Source: Clostridia bacterium (GTDB lineage: Bacteria; Bacillota; Clostridia; Christensenellales; Borkfalkiaceae). Taken from it: a DNA stretch of 52,744 bases. Shown here in pieces: positions 33,988-41,819 of the stretch (position 1 is its first letter; the number at the start of each line of letters is the position of its first letter). The position numbers and the translations under genes are program-made. Below the pieces are notes generated by a model that worked only from the letters and a program-made list of their open reading frames with translations, had not been told where the DNA came from and did no database searches. Location of the stretch: NCBI GenBank assembly GCA_900767495.1, contig CAAFZH010000104.1, positions 1-52,744 of the forward strand, in the 5' to 3' direction.

Positions 33988-34053
33988 GTTATCATTGAGT
34001 TCTTTCACTATTAAGTAGATAAGTACAAGACACAATATAGAAATTATATCCAT
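33976..34053 (-). CDS. 25-aa hydrophobic peptide, type I toxin
   Basis: The ATG at 34053 follows AAAGGGGGTGAT, an unusually long match to the anti-Shine-Dalgarno sequence. The peptide has a short start, a single membrane helix (ISILCLVLIYLIV) and a charged lysine-rich tail (KELNDNKKK), the plan of Fst/TxpA/holin-like type I toxins. In the mRNA, CTCTCTTT upstream can pair with AAAGGGGG, hiding the ribosome binding site, a known control in such toxins. The gene ends inside the antitoxin's terminator hairpin on the opposite strand. When unpaired it should insert in the membrane and depolarise the cell; it probably stabilises the element. Confidence 0.72.
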   Translation of the reverse strand: MDIISILCLVLIYLIVKELNDNKKK

Positions 34054-34116
34054 TTGATATCACCCCCTTTGTAAAAGAGAGTGCTAACCGCCACAGGTCG
34101 CCCCTGCACCGTTACA

Positions 34117-34145
34117 ATTATAAACCAAAACGGCTATAATAGCAA
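34117..34145 (-). promoter_or_regulatory. Promoter of the type I toxin mRNA
   Basis: On the minus strand: TTGCTA (34140-34145), 17 bp, TATAAT (34117-34122). Expected start is about 34110, giving a ~57-nt leader with CAGG/CCTG and GTGC/GCAC stems. The leader's start (GTGCAGGGGCGACCTG) resembles the 5' end of the antisense RNA (GTGCAAAGGGCGAAACTG), so the two transcripts may have arisen from an inverted duplication. Confidence 0.7.
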
Positions 34146-34166
34146 CCGAATTAAATATAGGTTTGT

Positions 34167-34364
34167 TTATTTTTCGTTTTTCTTTTGCAGTTCGCCGCTT
34201 GCCCAACGCAAGAACTGCGCCTTGTTCATACCACTATTTTTTATAATAGCGTCTATTTCGGCAGCCTCGGCAGGCTTAAGCCAGGTTGCCCACTTTACCG
34301 AGTCCGTTTTATGCGTTTCGCGGTATCTTTTATCGGCGGCTTTCTGCGCCTCACTTCGTGCCAT
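34167..34364 (-). CDS. Small mobile-element protein, RHH/Arc-like
   Basis: A 65-aa protein starting MARSEAQKAADKRYRETHK behind AAGGAGGTGCGAAA. The AQKAADKRYRE start followed by an amphipathic strand-helix-helix pattern (WATWLKPAEAAEIDAIIKNS, NKAQFLRWASGEL) is common in small Arc/ribbon-helix-helix-like proteins of Gram-positive plasmids and integrative elements. It probably binds DNA, perhaps for copy or maintenance control. It is third in a leftward set of small genes, 12 bases after the 56-aa gene. Confidence 0.72.
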   Translation of the reverse strand: MARSEAQKAADKRYRETHKTDSVKWATWLKPAEAAEIDAIIKNSGMNKAQFLRWASGELQKKNEK

Positions 34365-34376
34365 TTTCGCACCTCC

Positions 34377-34547
34377 TTAAAATAAGTCGTTTTCGGCTAC
34401 AAACGCCTTTAAATCCTCGAACGACGGGCAGTCGGACTTTAAAATCTTCGCCGTTGCCGTTACTCCGCTATCGTTCAATAGTGAAACCGTCCAGGTTTTG
34501 GGGTTTTCCGCCACTTCGTAAACTTTGCCTTTTTTTTCAATAATCAT
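34377..34547 (-). CDS. 56-aa hypothetical protein
   Basis: The ATG at 34547 is preceded by GGAGGTTTAAA. The product starts MIIEKKGKVYEVAENPKTW and ends FEDLKAFVAENDLF; it is small, soluble and probably an alpha/beta fold. No family is recognised. It sits between the 43-aa and 65-aa genes, all with strong ribosome binding sites, so the three form a small operon from promoter 34833-34861. Confidence 0.7.
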   Translation of the reverse strand: MIIEKKGKVYEVAENPKTWTVSLLNDSGVTATAKILKSDCPSFEDLKAFVAENDLF

Positions 34548-34571
34548 TTTAAACCTCCGTTATAATTTCTT

Positions 34572-34600
34572 TTGACAAGCCTAAAAAAATATGATAAAAT
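34572..34600 (+). promoter_or_regulatory. Plus-strand promoter antisense to the small-gene operon
   Basis: TTGACA (34572-34577), 17 bp, TAAAAT (34595-34600): a near-consensus promoter between two minus-strand genes, reading rightwards into the 43-aa gene on its antisense strand. Downstream is GGGCGGTTACCCGCCC. No plus-strand gene with a ribosome binding site follows, so a regulatory antisense RNA is possible. Confidence 0.5.
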
Positions 34601-34642
34601 AGGACTTACGAGGGGCGGTTACCCGCCCGCTCCGCCTTGCCG

Positions 34643-34774
34643 TTATTCGGCTTTGGTTTGCGCCTTGCCTGACTTTGGCTTTTTCAGCGTTATAGTAACT
34701 TTGACTCGTTCCACCGCGTCGTTACTCTTAACCGCTTTTGCCAAGTCTTGCAAGGCTTTTGTTATTTCGTCCAT
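34643..34774 (-). CDS. 43-aa hypothetical protein
   Basis: The ATG at 34774 follows GAAGGAGGCGCAAAA. The 43 residues start MDEITKALQDLAKAVKSND and end in a basic tail (TLKKPKSGKAQTKAE), suggesting a short coiled helix and a nucleic-acid-binding or disordered end. It is the first gene after promoter 34833-34861. I recognise no family; its strong translation signals make it credible. Confidence 0.65.
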   Translation of the reverse strand: MDEITKALQDLAKAVKSNDAVERVKVTITLKKPKSGKAQTKAE

Positions 34775-34832
34775 TTTTGCGCCTCCTTCGTAAAATTCAA
34801 AGGTCTTTGCTTACCTCAACCTTTGTGATTAT

Positions 34833-34861
34833 ATTATATCATATACCCCGTGATATGTCAA
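34833..34861 (-). promoter_or_regulatory. Consensus promoter of the small-gene operon, with inverted repeat
   Basis: On the minus strand: TTGACA (34856-34861), 17 bp, TATAAT (34833-34838), a perfect sigma-A promoter. ATATCA (34836-34841) and TGATAT (34851-34856) form an inverted repeat inside it and could be a repressor site. Confidence 0.8.
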
Positions 34862-35041
34862 GCGTTTTTTGCAAGAAAATAAAACTTTTTTCGTTTTGTC
34901 GGCGGCGCGGCGCGGCGCGGAACGGGGGAAGTTTTGTTTCGGTAGCGCCTTCGAGGTCGCCGCTTTCCCGAATTTCCGTTGCTCGACCCGCCGACGGTTT
35001 GGCTTTTCTGCCGAGCCGAACGCTCTCACTCTTAACAACCC

Positions 35042-35253
35042 CTCATAGAGCGACTAAAGTCGCATTAAGAGCCTAACGGCTGGAACGTTGAGAAATATTT
35101 TTTAGTTTAACAAAAACTAAATTGAGAGGGGCAAAGCCCCTCCGCGCGCGACGCCAAAAAAAACGGCGCGGCGATTTCTCGCAAAACGCACGACGACATA
35201 GAGGGTAAAACTACTCTCTTAAAAAAATCTTTTTTAACGACGGGGCGTCCCCC
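35042..35253. repeat. Left copy of 210-bp inverted repeat
   Basis: This matches the reverse complement of 47436-47645 in ordered blocks: CTCATAGAGCGACT, TAAGAGCCTAACGGCT, GAACGT-x-GAGAA, a 24-bp identical block holding GGGGCAAAGCCCC, TACTCT plus an A/T run, and GGGGCGTCCCCC. Spacers between blocks differ. It lies downstream of the last gene of the leftward operon and contains hairpins that could terminate it. No gene lies in 34862-35314. Confidence 0.8.
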
Positions 35254-35314
35254 GTCGTTATTTGTAATCGAGCCTGCACGGTGCGCGCCGAAACGGCGCG
35301 AAAGTTGCCTAAAG

Positions 35315-35734
35315 TTACGCTACGAAAGTATATTCGGGACGAACCGCTACGACGTCGCCGCTGAATTCGCGCCACCGCGCGACCGTTGCGGCATATTCCG
35401 CAGCCGTTCCCGTAAAAGCGAACGCCGGGTTTATAAATATCTCGTTGGGGCGTCCGTTATAGCCTTGTATCTTGTATTTAATCGCGCCGTTGAGCGCCAA
35501 AAGCGAAAGCCAACCCTTGACGGTTCGGTCGGAAACCGTTTTCCCGTCCTCGTTGAGCGCGCGACGGATCTCGTCGCGGTAAATCAGAACGACGTTCTTT
35601 TCCGAGGTGAACCCTTCCGCTTTCGCGAGTTCGGCAAGCACGCAAAGTAGCAGTATTGCCGGTTTTATCTTTTGTAAACGCCCGTCGAACACGGTAAAGT
35701 CTTGTTCGTGGCGTACCGTTTCCGTTTTTTTCAT
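35315..35734 (-). CDS. RepL-like winged-helix protein (putative replication initiator)
   Basis: The ATG at 35734 is chosen because GGAGG is 8 bases upstream; the frame opens earlier at 35788 without such a site. The 139-aa product has a helix-rich N-terminus (RLQKIKPAILLLCVLAELAK), a winged-helix core (VLIYRDEIRRALNEDGKTVS, DRTVKGWLSLLALNGAIKYK) and IFINPAFAFTG. The KG-wing plus INP pattern recalls RepL replication proteins of Firmicute plasmids. It could initiate replication of the excised circle. It comes after the Zot-like ATPase and a GC-rich structured spacer that might be an origin. A transcriptional regulator is the alternative. Confidence 0.5.
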   Translation of the reverse strand: MKKTETVRHEQDFTVFDGRLQKIKPAILLLCVLAELAKAEGFTSEKNVVLIYRDEIRRALNEDGKTVSDRTVKGWLSLLALNGAIKYKIQGYNGRPNEIFINPAFAFTGTAAEYAATVARWREFSGDVVAVRPEYTFVA

Positions 35735-35961
35735 ATTTTTTGCCTCCAGTAGTCCGCGCGGTTTGCGCCGCTCAAAAATTTGCCTCAAGCCTTCGGCAAA
35801 TTTTTAAGACAAAATTCGGTCGTTTCTCGTTTTTTATTATTTTTAACTCTCTCTGTCGGTTGGTCGGGTTTATTTTTCTACCCGCTTACGGAAAGTCGGG
35901 GGTGCGCGCCCGATACGGCGGGCGGCAAGCCACCCGCGCGTTTTCCCGGGCGTGCACGCCT
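35735..35961. other. GC-rich structured spacer upstream of the RepL-like gene
   Basis: There is no gene. GGAAAGTCGG (35890-35899) pairs with CCGACTTTCC (35966-35975, inside the end of the ATPase gene), enclosing several smaller GC-rich stems (e.g. around GCGCGCCC and GGGCGGC). Its position directly upstream of a putative replication gene makes it an origin candidate; it may instead terminate or attenuate the operon. Confidence 0.4.
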
Positions 35962-37806
35962 TTATCCGACTTTCCTTATATCGGCGTCCGTAGCCGTCCT
36001 TTTCTCATTTAAGAGAGAGGTCTCGCCCACGAATTGACGATTATACGCCATATCCGCACCCGCTCGGTCGAACAACTCGCCGTGTATTTCTTTATCGTAG
36101 TACGACGCGTAATTCGTCCTGTACGCCCTGTCGTCGTAACCGCAAATCACTTTCGACGGTATATACCGCACCTTTGCGTCAGACAGTTTTAATTCTTTTT
36201 CCTTTACAGCCTTTTTTTCGCTACCCGTTTCGGTATTCCTTGCGTATTTAAATACTTGTTTTCGAAAGCCTATAGAGTAGACGAACTTTTTGAGTTTTGC
36301 CATAAGAACCGCCGCAATGGCGTTTCTGCCGACTTTTTTATCCAAGGTATCGGTAATCGCAACCTTTAAAAAGTCGTAGAGCCAAAGCGCAACCGTCGGC
36401 TTGCAGACCCATTCCTGATACGAGATTATAACGTTGCGCCCCACCACGCGGCGGCAGTCTATATAAATATTATTGAAATCCTGTTCGCAACAAACTACCG
36501 CCCACTTTAAAAAGTGCCTGCCGAGGCGGAACATATCCGATACGTCGTAGTATTCTATTTTTTTGTTGGAGAGTTCGCATTTCAACACCGCGCCTATTTC
36601 GTCGAATAGCACCACCGAATATAGCGGTAATCGCTCTATACCCCGTATATGGTCTAACGTAACCTTTGAGCAGGTTCTGCCCTTCGAGTCCGTCAGACAG
36701 ATATTCGACCACACGCACGGTATGCACGCCCGCATTATGTAGTAGTTGTAACTTGCTTTAATCTCGTGATACTCGAGCAGTTCGTTCTTGTCGTTCCTTT
36801 TGAGTATTTCTTTTTCGCGCGAGTGCCAGGACCAGTAGTCTAATTGTAACTCGCGCCATTTCATCAAACCCATAACGAATACGTCCTCCACCGCTTGCGA
36901 CGTCTTGCCGCAACCGGGGTCGCCCGCCTTGCACTCCACCACGCAACTATTATCCGTCGCTTTGGCGACGTCTTGCGCATAGGACAGCGCGAACAGCGCA
37001 TAAAAAGTTAAGAAGTGAGATAGACAAAACACCATAAAAAACAATTTCAGAGTGAACCCGAAATGCAGTTTTTGCCAGAACGACGGCACGAATCTATACA
37101 GTGCGTACAGTCCGCCGAGATACGCCGCTACGACCGCGCCGACAACGAGGCTTTTTACCGCCGCGCCCCTTTCCCTGTTTTTAATCACAGCCAAAACGAT
37201 TTTATACGCAAGCAAGGAAACGAGCGCGACGAGTATATTCTCGAAAAACGCGTATTTCGCAACGTTCATTATAAGGAATATAACGTCAAGCAGCATAGGC
37301 GCGAGATAATAAAGCATACCGTTCTTGCTTGCCGCCACAGCGTTAAACCACACGTAACGCTTGTTGCCGAGCGGGTTTTTACTCGAAACGACGTCGTCCG
37401 TCTTTTCGCGTATCGAGGTCGAAGTTACTACGTTTTTGCGCCACCGTTTTTGCCGTTCGTTGAGCGCGGTATCGTCAACCTTGCCGTAAAGTAAAGCGTC
37501 TAACTCGTACCGCACCGCGGGCGGGTATTTTAGTTTGCCTTGTGCCTTAACGGCGGTAAAAGCGTTATCTTTCGCCGCCGCGTAGTTTACCGTGAAACGC
37601 CGCTTTGAACGGTCGCGAGTTAAAGTCGTTACCTTTGCGGTAAAACTTTCGCTTTTTACCTCGGCGGTAAACGCGTTTTTCGCCTCGCCCGCGTCCGACG
37701 GTTTTATCGTCGGACGCGCCTTCGAGGTCGCCTTCGAGGTCGCCCTCGAGGTCGGCGGCTCGGTCGGAATATTCGGTTTTTTGGTTTTTATCAAATCGCC
37801 GAGCAT
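35962..37806 (-). CDS. Zot-like membrane P-loop ATPase
   Basis: A 614-aa protein; ATG at 37806 behind AAAGGATAAA, one base after the stop of the 997-aa gene. Residues ~1-150 are basic and soluble, with a repetitive stretch (RATSKATSKARPT). About four membrane helices lie at ~160-285 (YYLAPMLLDVIFLIMNVAKY, VGAVVAAYLGGLYALYRFV, LKLFFMVFCLSHFLTFYALF). The ATPase follows: Walker A GDPGCGKTSQ, Walker B SVVLFDEIGAV, then FRLGRHFLKWAVVCCEQDFN, IYIDCRRVV, as in Zot/pI proteins that extrude filamentous phage (arginine and Gln motifs). In classic pI the membrane helix follows the ATPase; here the order is reversed, as in VirD4/FtsK. Role: assembly or export motor. A conjugation-type coupling ATPase is the alternative. 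Confidence 0.6.
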   Translation of the reverse strand: MLGDLIKTKKPNIPTEPPTSRATSKATSKARPTIKPSDAGEAKNAFTAEVKSESFTAKVTTLTRDRSKRRFTVNYAAAKDNAFTAVKAQGKLKYPPAVRYELDALLYGKVDDTALNERQKRWRKNVVTSTSIREKTDDVVSSKNPLGNKRYVWFNAVAASKNGMLYYLAPMLLDVIFLIMNVAKYAFFENILVALVSLLAYKIVLAVIKNRERGAAVKSLVVGAVVAAYLGGLYALYRFVPSFWQKLHFGFTLKLFFMVFCLSHFLTFYALFALSYAQDVAKATDNSCVVECKAGDPGCGKTSQAVEDVFVMGLMKWRELQLDYWSWHSREKEILKRNDKNELLEYHEIKASYNYYIMRACIPCVWSNICLTDSKGRTCSKVTLDHIRGIERLPLYSVVLFDEIGAVLKCELSNKKIEYYDVSDMFRLGRHFLKWAVVCCEQDFNNIYIDCRRVVGRNVIISYQEWVCKPTVALWLYDFLKVAITDTLDKKVGRNAIAAVLMAKLKKFVYSIGFRKQVFKYARNTETGSEKKAVKEKELKLSDAKVRYIPSKVICGYDDRAYRTNYASYYDKEIHGELFDRAGADMAYNRQFVGETSLLNEKRTATDADIRKVG

Positions 37807-37807
37807 T

Positions 37808-40801
37808 TTATCCTTTTATAATTATAACGTACCCGTAAATAAACGCCACGATAAGCAGTATCACCGTTATGCCGAGCCAAATCCACGTAAACCAGGATTT
37901 ACTTGAAAGCAAACCCGCTTTACTCGCTATTCCGGTTAAAAGCAAGTACATTATCGTACCGATAACGACCCAAAAAACGTACTGCACTTTTTTGTTCCCG
38001 GTTAAGCCGCTGACTTTATCCTCGAACCAGTTTTTCACCGCCGGATCTTCGTCCTCGCGGCTCGTCGCGCCGTTACGCCCGAACCAGGGCATATCCGTGG
38101 TATTATCCACGTACATATAGTACGAGAACACCTGCGAATTATCGTCGTTTAACAGTTCGCAAAAAGATAACAGCGGATAAGTCGCGACTTTTATAAATAC
38201 GTTGTTTGTATCGTTGAAAACGTTACTCAACTTTTTATATAAGTAACTGCTCGTTACTTTTGCCTGCGTATCCGAAAAAACGGTTATCGTTCCCGCGCCT
38301 GACGTTTTGGCGAAAATATAATTAAGGTCGCTTACTTTTTCCTCGAATACCGCGCAAGTGAAATACCCGTACAGATCCGACGGCGCAACTTCATCGGAAT
38401 ATTTAAAGTATTGCCGATTTTCGCGGTTGAGCATAAGAATAGACCAGTTCGTCCCTATATTATCGACCCATTGCTTATACGTAGTCAAAGGCACTTGCAC
38501 CTCTTTAGCGCGCCCGGAATCGTCCATAGTCTTAAGCGAAACGAAAGTATACTTTAAATTTATTGTAAAGGTAGCCTTGTTATCGAAGGCAACGTCTACT
38601 TTCTCCACTCGGCTCGCAAGCACGTTCATATTGCCGCTTTCGCGACCCAGAAGTTCCGCAATCTGCTTTTCGGTGATACTCTTTATATCCGCCACTTTGG
38701 AAACGCTTAACAAACCGTCGTAAGTGCAACGCCGCGCGAACGGCGCGCTTTCCTGCAAAGTTCCCAGCGTTTCGAGGTAGTTTATAACCACGTGCCAGGA
38801 GTCCGTAAGCGCGTAATGCACGGTAATTATTCCGTCTTGTTGCGCCGCGACTTTCGTAGGCGAAAACTCAAAGCGTTGTTCGAGCGGATAGTATTTATCG
38901 CCCGTAACCCTTGCAAACTCCGACTCGATATAGTCTATCCTGTAATTCGTCGGCACGGTTATATCGAAGTAGTCGCCTCGGCAACTCACCTCGCCGTTCA
39001 AATAGTTTTTAAAATACCCTTTGCCGCTTAAATCGTCCACGATATAAAAGACTGTGTCGTGTTCGTACTTCATTACGAGGTTTACCCTCGTTTCGTCGCC
39101 AGTGTCCCAGTCGAACGCGCTGCCGACGGGTTTATAATAATCGACGTCGCCTAAAGCCGCGACCTCGAGCGCGGGATAAATATATTCGTTGCCGAGTTTC
39201 GCCATTACGTTATCAAAACTCGAATACCGTCCGCGAATTTGTATGCCCCAGTCTTTTTCTATAAACGCCGTTTTGTCCTGCATTGAAAAATTCTTGCCGT
39301 CGTATACGAGCGCTTTATATTTTAGATACAAATCTAATTGAGTATCTTCCTCAATCTCCGCAATGGCAAGAACTTTTAAAGTCGCAAGCGCGGACTCCTC
39401 GCTGTTTTTAAAAGTTACAATAAGGTTTCTCGCCTCGTCGCTTATCTCTACGCTCGTTATGCCGGACTTTTCGCCGCCAACCGAGAAATCGCTCGCTTTA
39501 AGCGTTACAGCCCAATGGCAGTTGTTGGACAAGTACCCTTCTATCGTCGAGAAGTCGAAAACGAGTTGAGTTTTTTCCGCCCCGGGAACGACCGAAACCG
39601 TGTACAAATACATAGTAAGGTTGTCCTCGTTCACGCTCGCGTTGTTGGTGAGTTTTATAAAAAAGTCCTTATAGTAAAACGGCGAATAGTTTATGCTTAT
39701 AGTTCCCGTTTGAGAATCAAGGTTATACGAATAGTCGCAGGAAAGCGCCTGCATTACTATCCGCTCCGACAAGTTCCGTTCTTCGCCGTTTATTAAGCCG
39801 TTACTGTCTATGAAGTTTACGTTAAAGTCGGCAAGGCTCTCGAAGTAGTAGTCCGTTTGCGCCACCGTCTTTTTCTTGATACGCGCCGCGTACATATACT
39901 CTTCTACTTTCGCCGAGTTTAAAAAAATGCTTTTAGGTACGGTAAAAGTCGCCGTTTTTTCAACGTATTCGCCGTAATCTTTCATAGTCTTATATTTGAC
40001 GGTGATAGGCATATTGTCTTTAACGTCGGTAATGCCTAAAACGCGGTAATACGAATTCACTATGGAGTCGCCGCTGTTCTCGTTACATTCCTTCAGCCTT
40101 TGCTCGCAGTCTTTTTTATAGTTGTAAGCAAAGCAGTCCAGAGTTCCAAGTTTTGAAATGCTATAAGTTACCTTTCCCGCCTTATGCGGATAATAAGTGT
40201 AACGCTCGGCTTTTATACAAATAATAGCCGCTTGAAAATAGTAGGTTTTCTCGTAGGTAGACTCCCATAAATTTGTTTTAAACGGTTTAACCACCCCGAA
40301 ACTCATAGCCAGTTTATTTCCGAAAGCCCTTGCCCAGTTACCGTCGGCAATCTCTTGAAAAGTGAACGGGCAGGAGTATCTGAAATCGGTTTGCTCGGTC
40401 TTATCGGAGGTGTTGCCTATTATTATGTAGTCCTCGCCGTATTTCGTTTTGCGGGCGGTTAAACTCGTAGTGCTTACGTCCGAAAACGAAGATCTGTCGC
40501 CCGAAACTATAATTGCGGGTCTATAATAAGTCGCACTCTCCATTGCGTCCCCGGACGAGTTGGGGTAACTCTCGTAGGTTTTATCTTGTACTATCGTGGT
40601 AACGTCGTCCTGTCCCAACTCTATTCTGAACGTTCCGTCCGTATCGGAAGAAAAAGGGTAGTACGCAACGGAACTTATCCCTAACGAAGAACTGCCGTCA
40701 GCCTCCGCGCGGAAACTTGCGCCGAGGCTGACGGCTATCGCCGTTGCTATCATTAAACCTATTATAAGGCATAATCGCCTTATGCTTAATCTTTTATACA
40801 T
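37808..40801 (-). CDS. 997-aa secreted protein with C-terminal membrane helices
   Basis: The protein has an N-terminal signal (LCLIIGLMIATAIAVSLGAS, cut near RAEADG), a ~900-residue extracellular part rich in beta strands and tyrosine, and two C-terminal helices (VQYVFWVVIGTIMYLLLTGI, WIWLGITVILLIVAFIYGYV). No known domain is recognised. The plan (signal, long ectodomain, C-terminal anchor, directly before a Zot-like ATPase) resembles the minor coat/adsorption protein of filamentous phages, though it is about twice their length. It could equally be a mating-pair or surface-exclusion protein. It is 11 bases from the preceding lipoprotein gene. Confidence 0.65.
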   Translation of the reverse strand: MYKRLSIRRLCLIIGLMIATAIAVSLGASFRAEADGSSSLGISSVAYYPFSSDTDGTFRIELGQDDVTTIVQDKTYESYPNSSGDAMESATYYRPAIIVSGDRSSFSDVSTTSLTARKTKYGEDYIIIGNTSDKTEQTDFRYSCPFTFQEIADGNWARAFGNKLAMSFGVVKPFKTNLWESTYEKTYYFQAAIICIKAERYTYYPHKAGKVTYSISKLGTLDCFAYNYKKDCEQRLKECNENSGDSIVNSYYRVLGITDVKDNMPITVKYKTMKDYGEYVEKTATFTVPKSIFLNSAKVEEYMYAARIKKKTVAQTDYYFESLADFNVNFIDSNGLINGEERNLSERIVMQALSCDYSYNLDSQTGTISINYSPFYYKDFFIKLTNNASVNEDNLTMYLYTVSVVPGAEKTQLVFDFSTIEGYLSNNCHWAVTLKASDFSVGGEKSGITSVEISDEARNLIVTFKNSEESALATLKVLAIAEIEEDTQLDLYLKYKALVYDGKNFSMQDKTAFIEKDWGIQIRGRYSSFDNVMAKLGNEYIYPALEVAALGDVDYYKPVGSAFDWDTGDETRVNLVMKYEHDTVFYIVDDLSGKGYFKNYLNGEVSCRGDYFDITVPTNYRIDYIESEFARVTGDKYYPLEQRFEFSPTKVAAQQDGIITVHYALTDSWHVVINYLETLGTLQESAPFARRCTYDGLLSVSKVADIKSITEKQIAELLGRESGNMNVLASRVEKVDVAFDNKATFTINLKYTFVSLKTMDDSGRAKEVQVPLTTYKQWVDNIGTNWSILMLNRENRQYFKYSDEVAPSDLYGYFTCAVFEEKVSDLNYIFAKTSGAGTITVFSDTQAKVTSSYLYKKLSNVFNDTNNVFIKVATYPLLSFCELLNDDNSQVFSYYMYVDNTTDMPWFGRNGATSREDEDPAVKNWFEDKVSGLTGNKKVQYVFWVVIGTIMYLLLTGIASKAGLLSSKSWFTWIWLGITVILLIVAFIYGYVIIIKG

Positions 40802-40812
40802 TTTTACACCGC

Positions 40813-41808
40813 TTAAAAAGTCAATTCGCTATTATCCAGAGCGACGGAGTTTACGGGGATATATACCTTCGTAGGATTAAACCTGATAGGTATCCAACGC
40901 GTTTCGCCCGTAACGAGCGTTTGATTGTTGTCGTCCACAACGTTTATCTTAACGCCGAATTTCAAAATCGAACTGCTTGAGTGATTGCGAATCCAGTTAA
41001 GCGCGGTAACTTTATCCTCTTCGCTCGTTATTCCGAGAAAACCCATAACCGTCCAGTATGCGTCGGCGCGGGTAAACTCGAAATTCGCGTTAAGTCCCGT
41101 ATCGTTCTTGAAAGTTTCAAAGTCGTCGCCTTGCGCTATCGTAAACGACAAGCCGAGTCTGTTTTGCGTGCCTGTACTGCGCTTTATATCGTAGGTAAAA
41201 ATAGTTTCGTTTACGCAATCGTTATCTAAAACTACGTAAAGGTCGTTTAAAAGGTCTATCGCTCCGCCCTGCGAAGACGTCGCCGTCGCGCTTAATACGC
41301 GGTAATCGTAATTAGCGATACAAGTCGCCGTTTTACTGCGGTCGGCAAGCGAAGTTACGGTTATTTTAATTTGTTCGCCAAAGTCTTGCTTGCACGAAAC
41401 AACCGCTTTAAGCGAGTCGCCCTCTACGGGCGTTACCGTAAGATAGTCCGATACGGCTTTATCGTTCGCCCAGGTCGAGGCAGGGTTTACGAACGCAACC
41501 GTCCAGGCGACGTCTTTCACGGTGGCGTTGCTCGGCGTAATCGTCGCCTGCAAGTTTACCGTTTGCGCCGCACTTGCGGTAAGCGCGGCAGAACGAGCCG
41601 TAAAAGTTAATTTTTTAGGCATTGAGTAAAATTTACCCTCGGACAAAAGTTTTTGTTTGGTGTCGCCGTCGGTAACGCCGTTATAAAAACCCGTCAGCGC
41701 GCCGACGTTATCGTTTGCGCCGTCCGTGTCGGTTTTTTTGCAACCCGTTGCCGCAAGCGTAAGTATTGCCGTTATTATTGCCGTCGCTATAATAAATCTC
41801 TTTTTCAT
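40813..41808 (-). CDS. Element-encoded lipoprotein with Ig-like domain
   Basis: The ATG at 41808 (MKKRFIIATAIITAILTLAATGC) is chosen for the AGAGGTGG just upstream; the frame opens earlier, at 41859, inside the preceding gene. The 331-aa product is a lipoprotein (AATGC). Residues ~75-175 look like a bacterial Ig-like (BIG) domain (VNLQATITPSNATVKDVAWT, KITVTSLADRSKTATCIANY). The rest is beta-rich and unrecognised. It is part of the string of exported proteins before the 997-aa protein; probably a surface accessory of the same apparatus. Confidence 0.7.
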   Translation of the reverse strand: MKKRFIIATAIITAILTLAATGCKKTDTDGANDNVGALTGFYNGVTDGDTKQKLLSEGKFYSMPKKLTFTARSAALTASAAQTVNLQATITPSNATVKDVAWTVAFVNPASTWANDKAVSDYLTVTPVEGDSLKAVVSCKQDFGEQIKITVTSLADRSKTATCIANYDYRVLSATATSSQGGAIDLLNDLYVVLDNDCVNETIFTYDIKRSTGTQNRLGLSFTIAQGDDFETFKNDTGLNANFEFTRADAYWTVMGFLGITSEEDKVTALNWIRNHSSSSILKFGVKINVVDDNNQTLVTGETRWIPIRFNPTKVYIPVNSVALDNSELTF

Positions 41809-41819
41809 TTTGCCACCTC

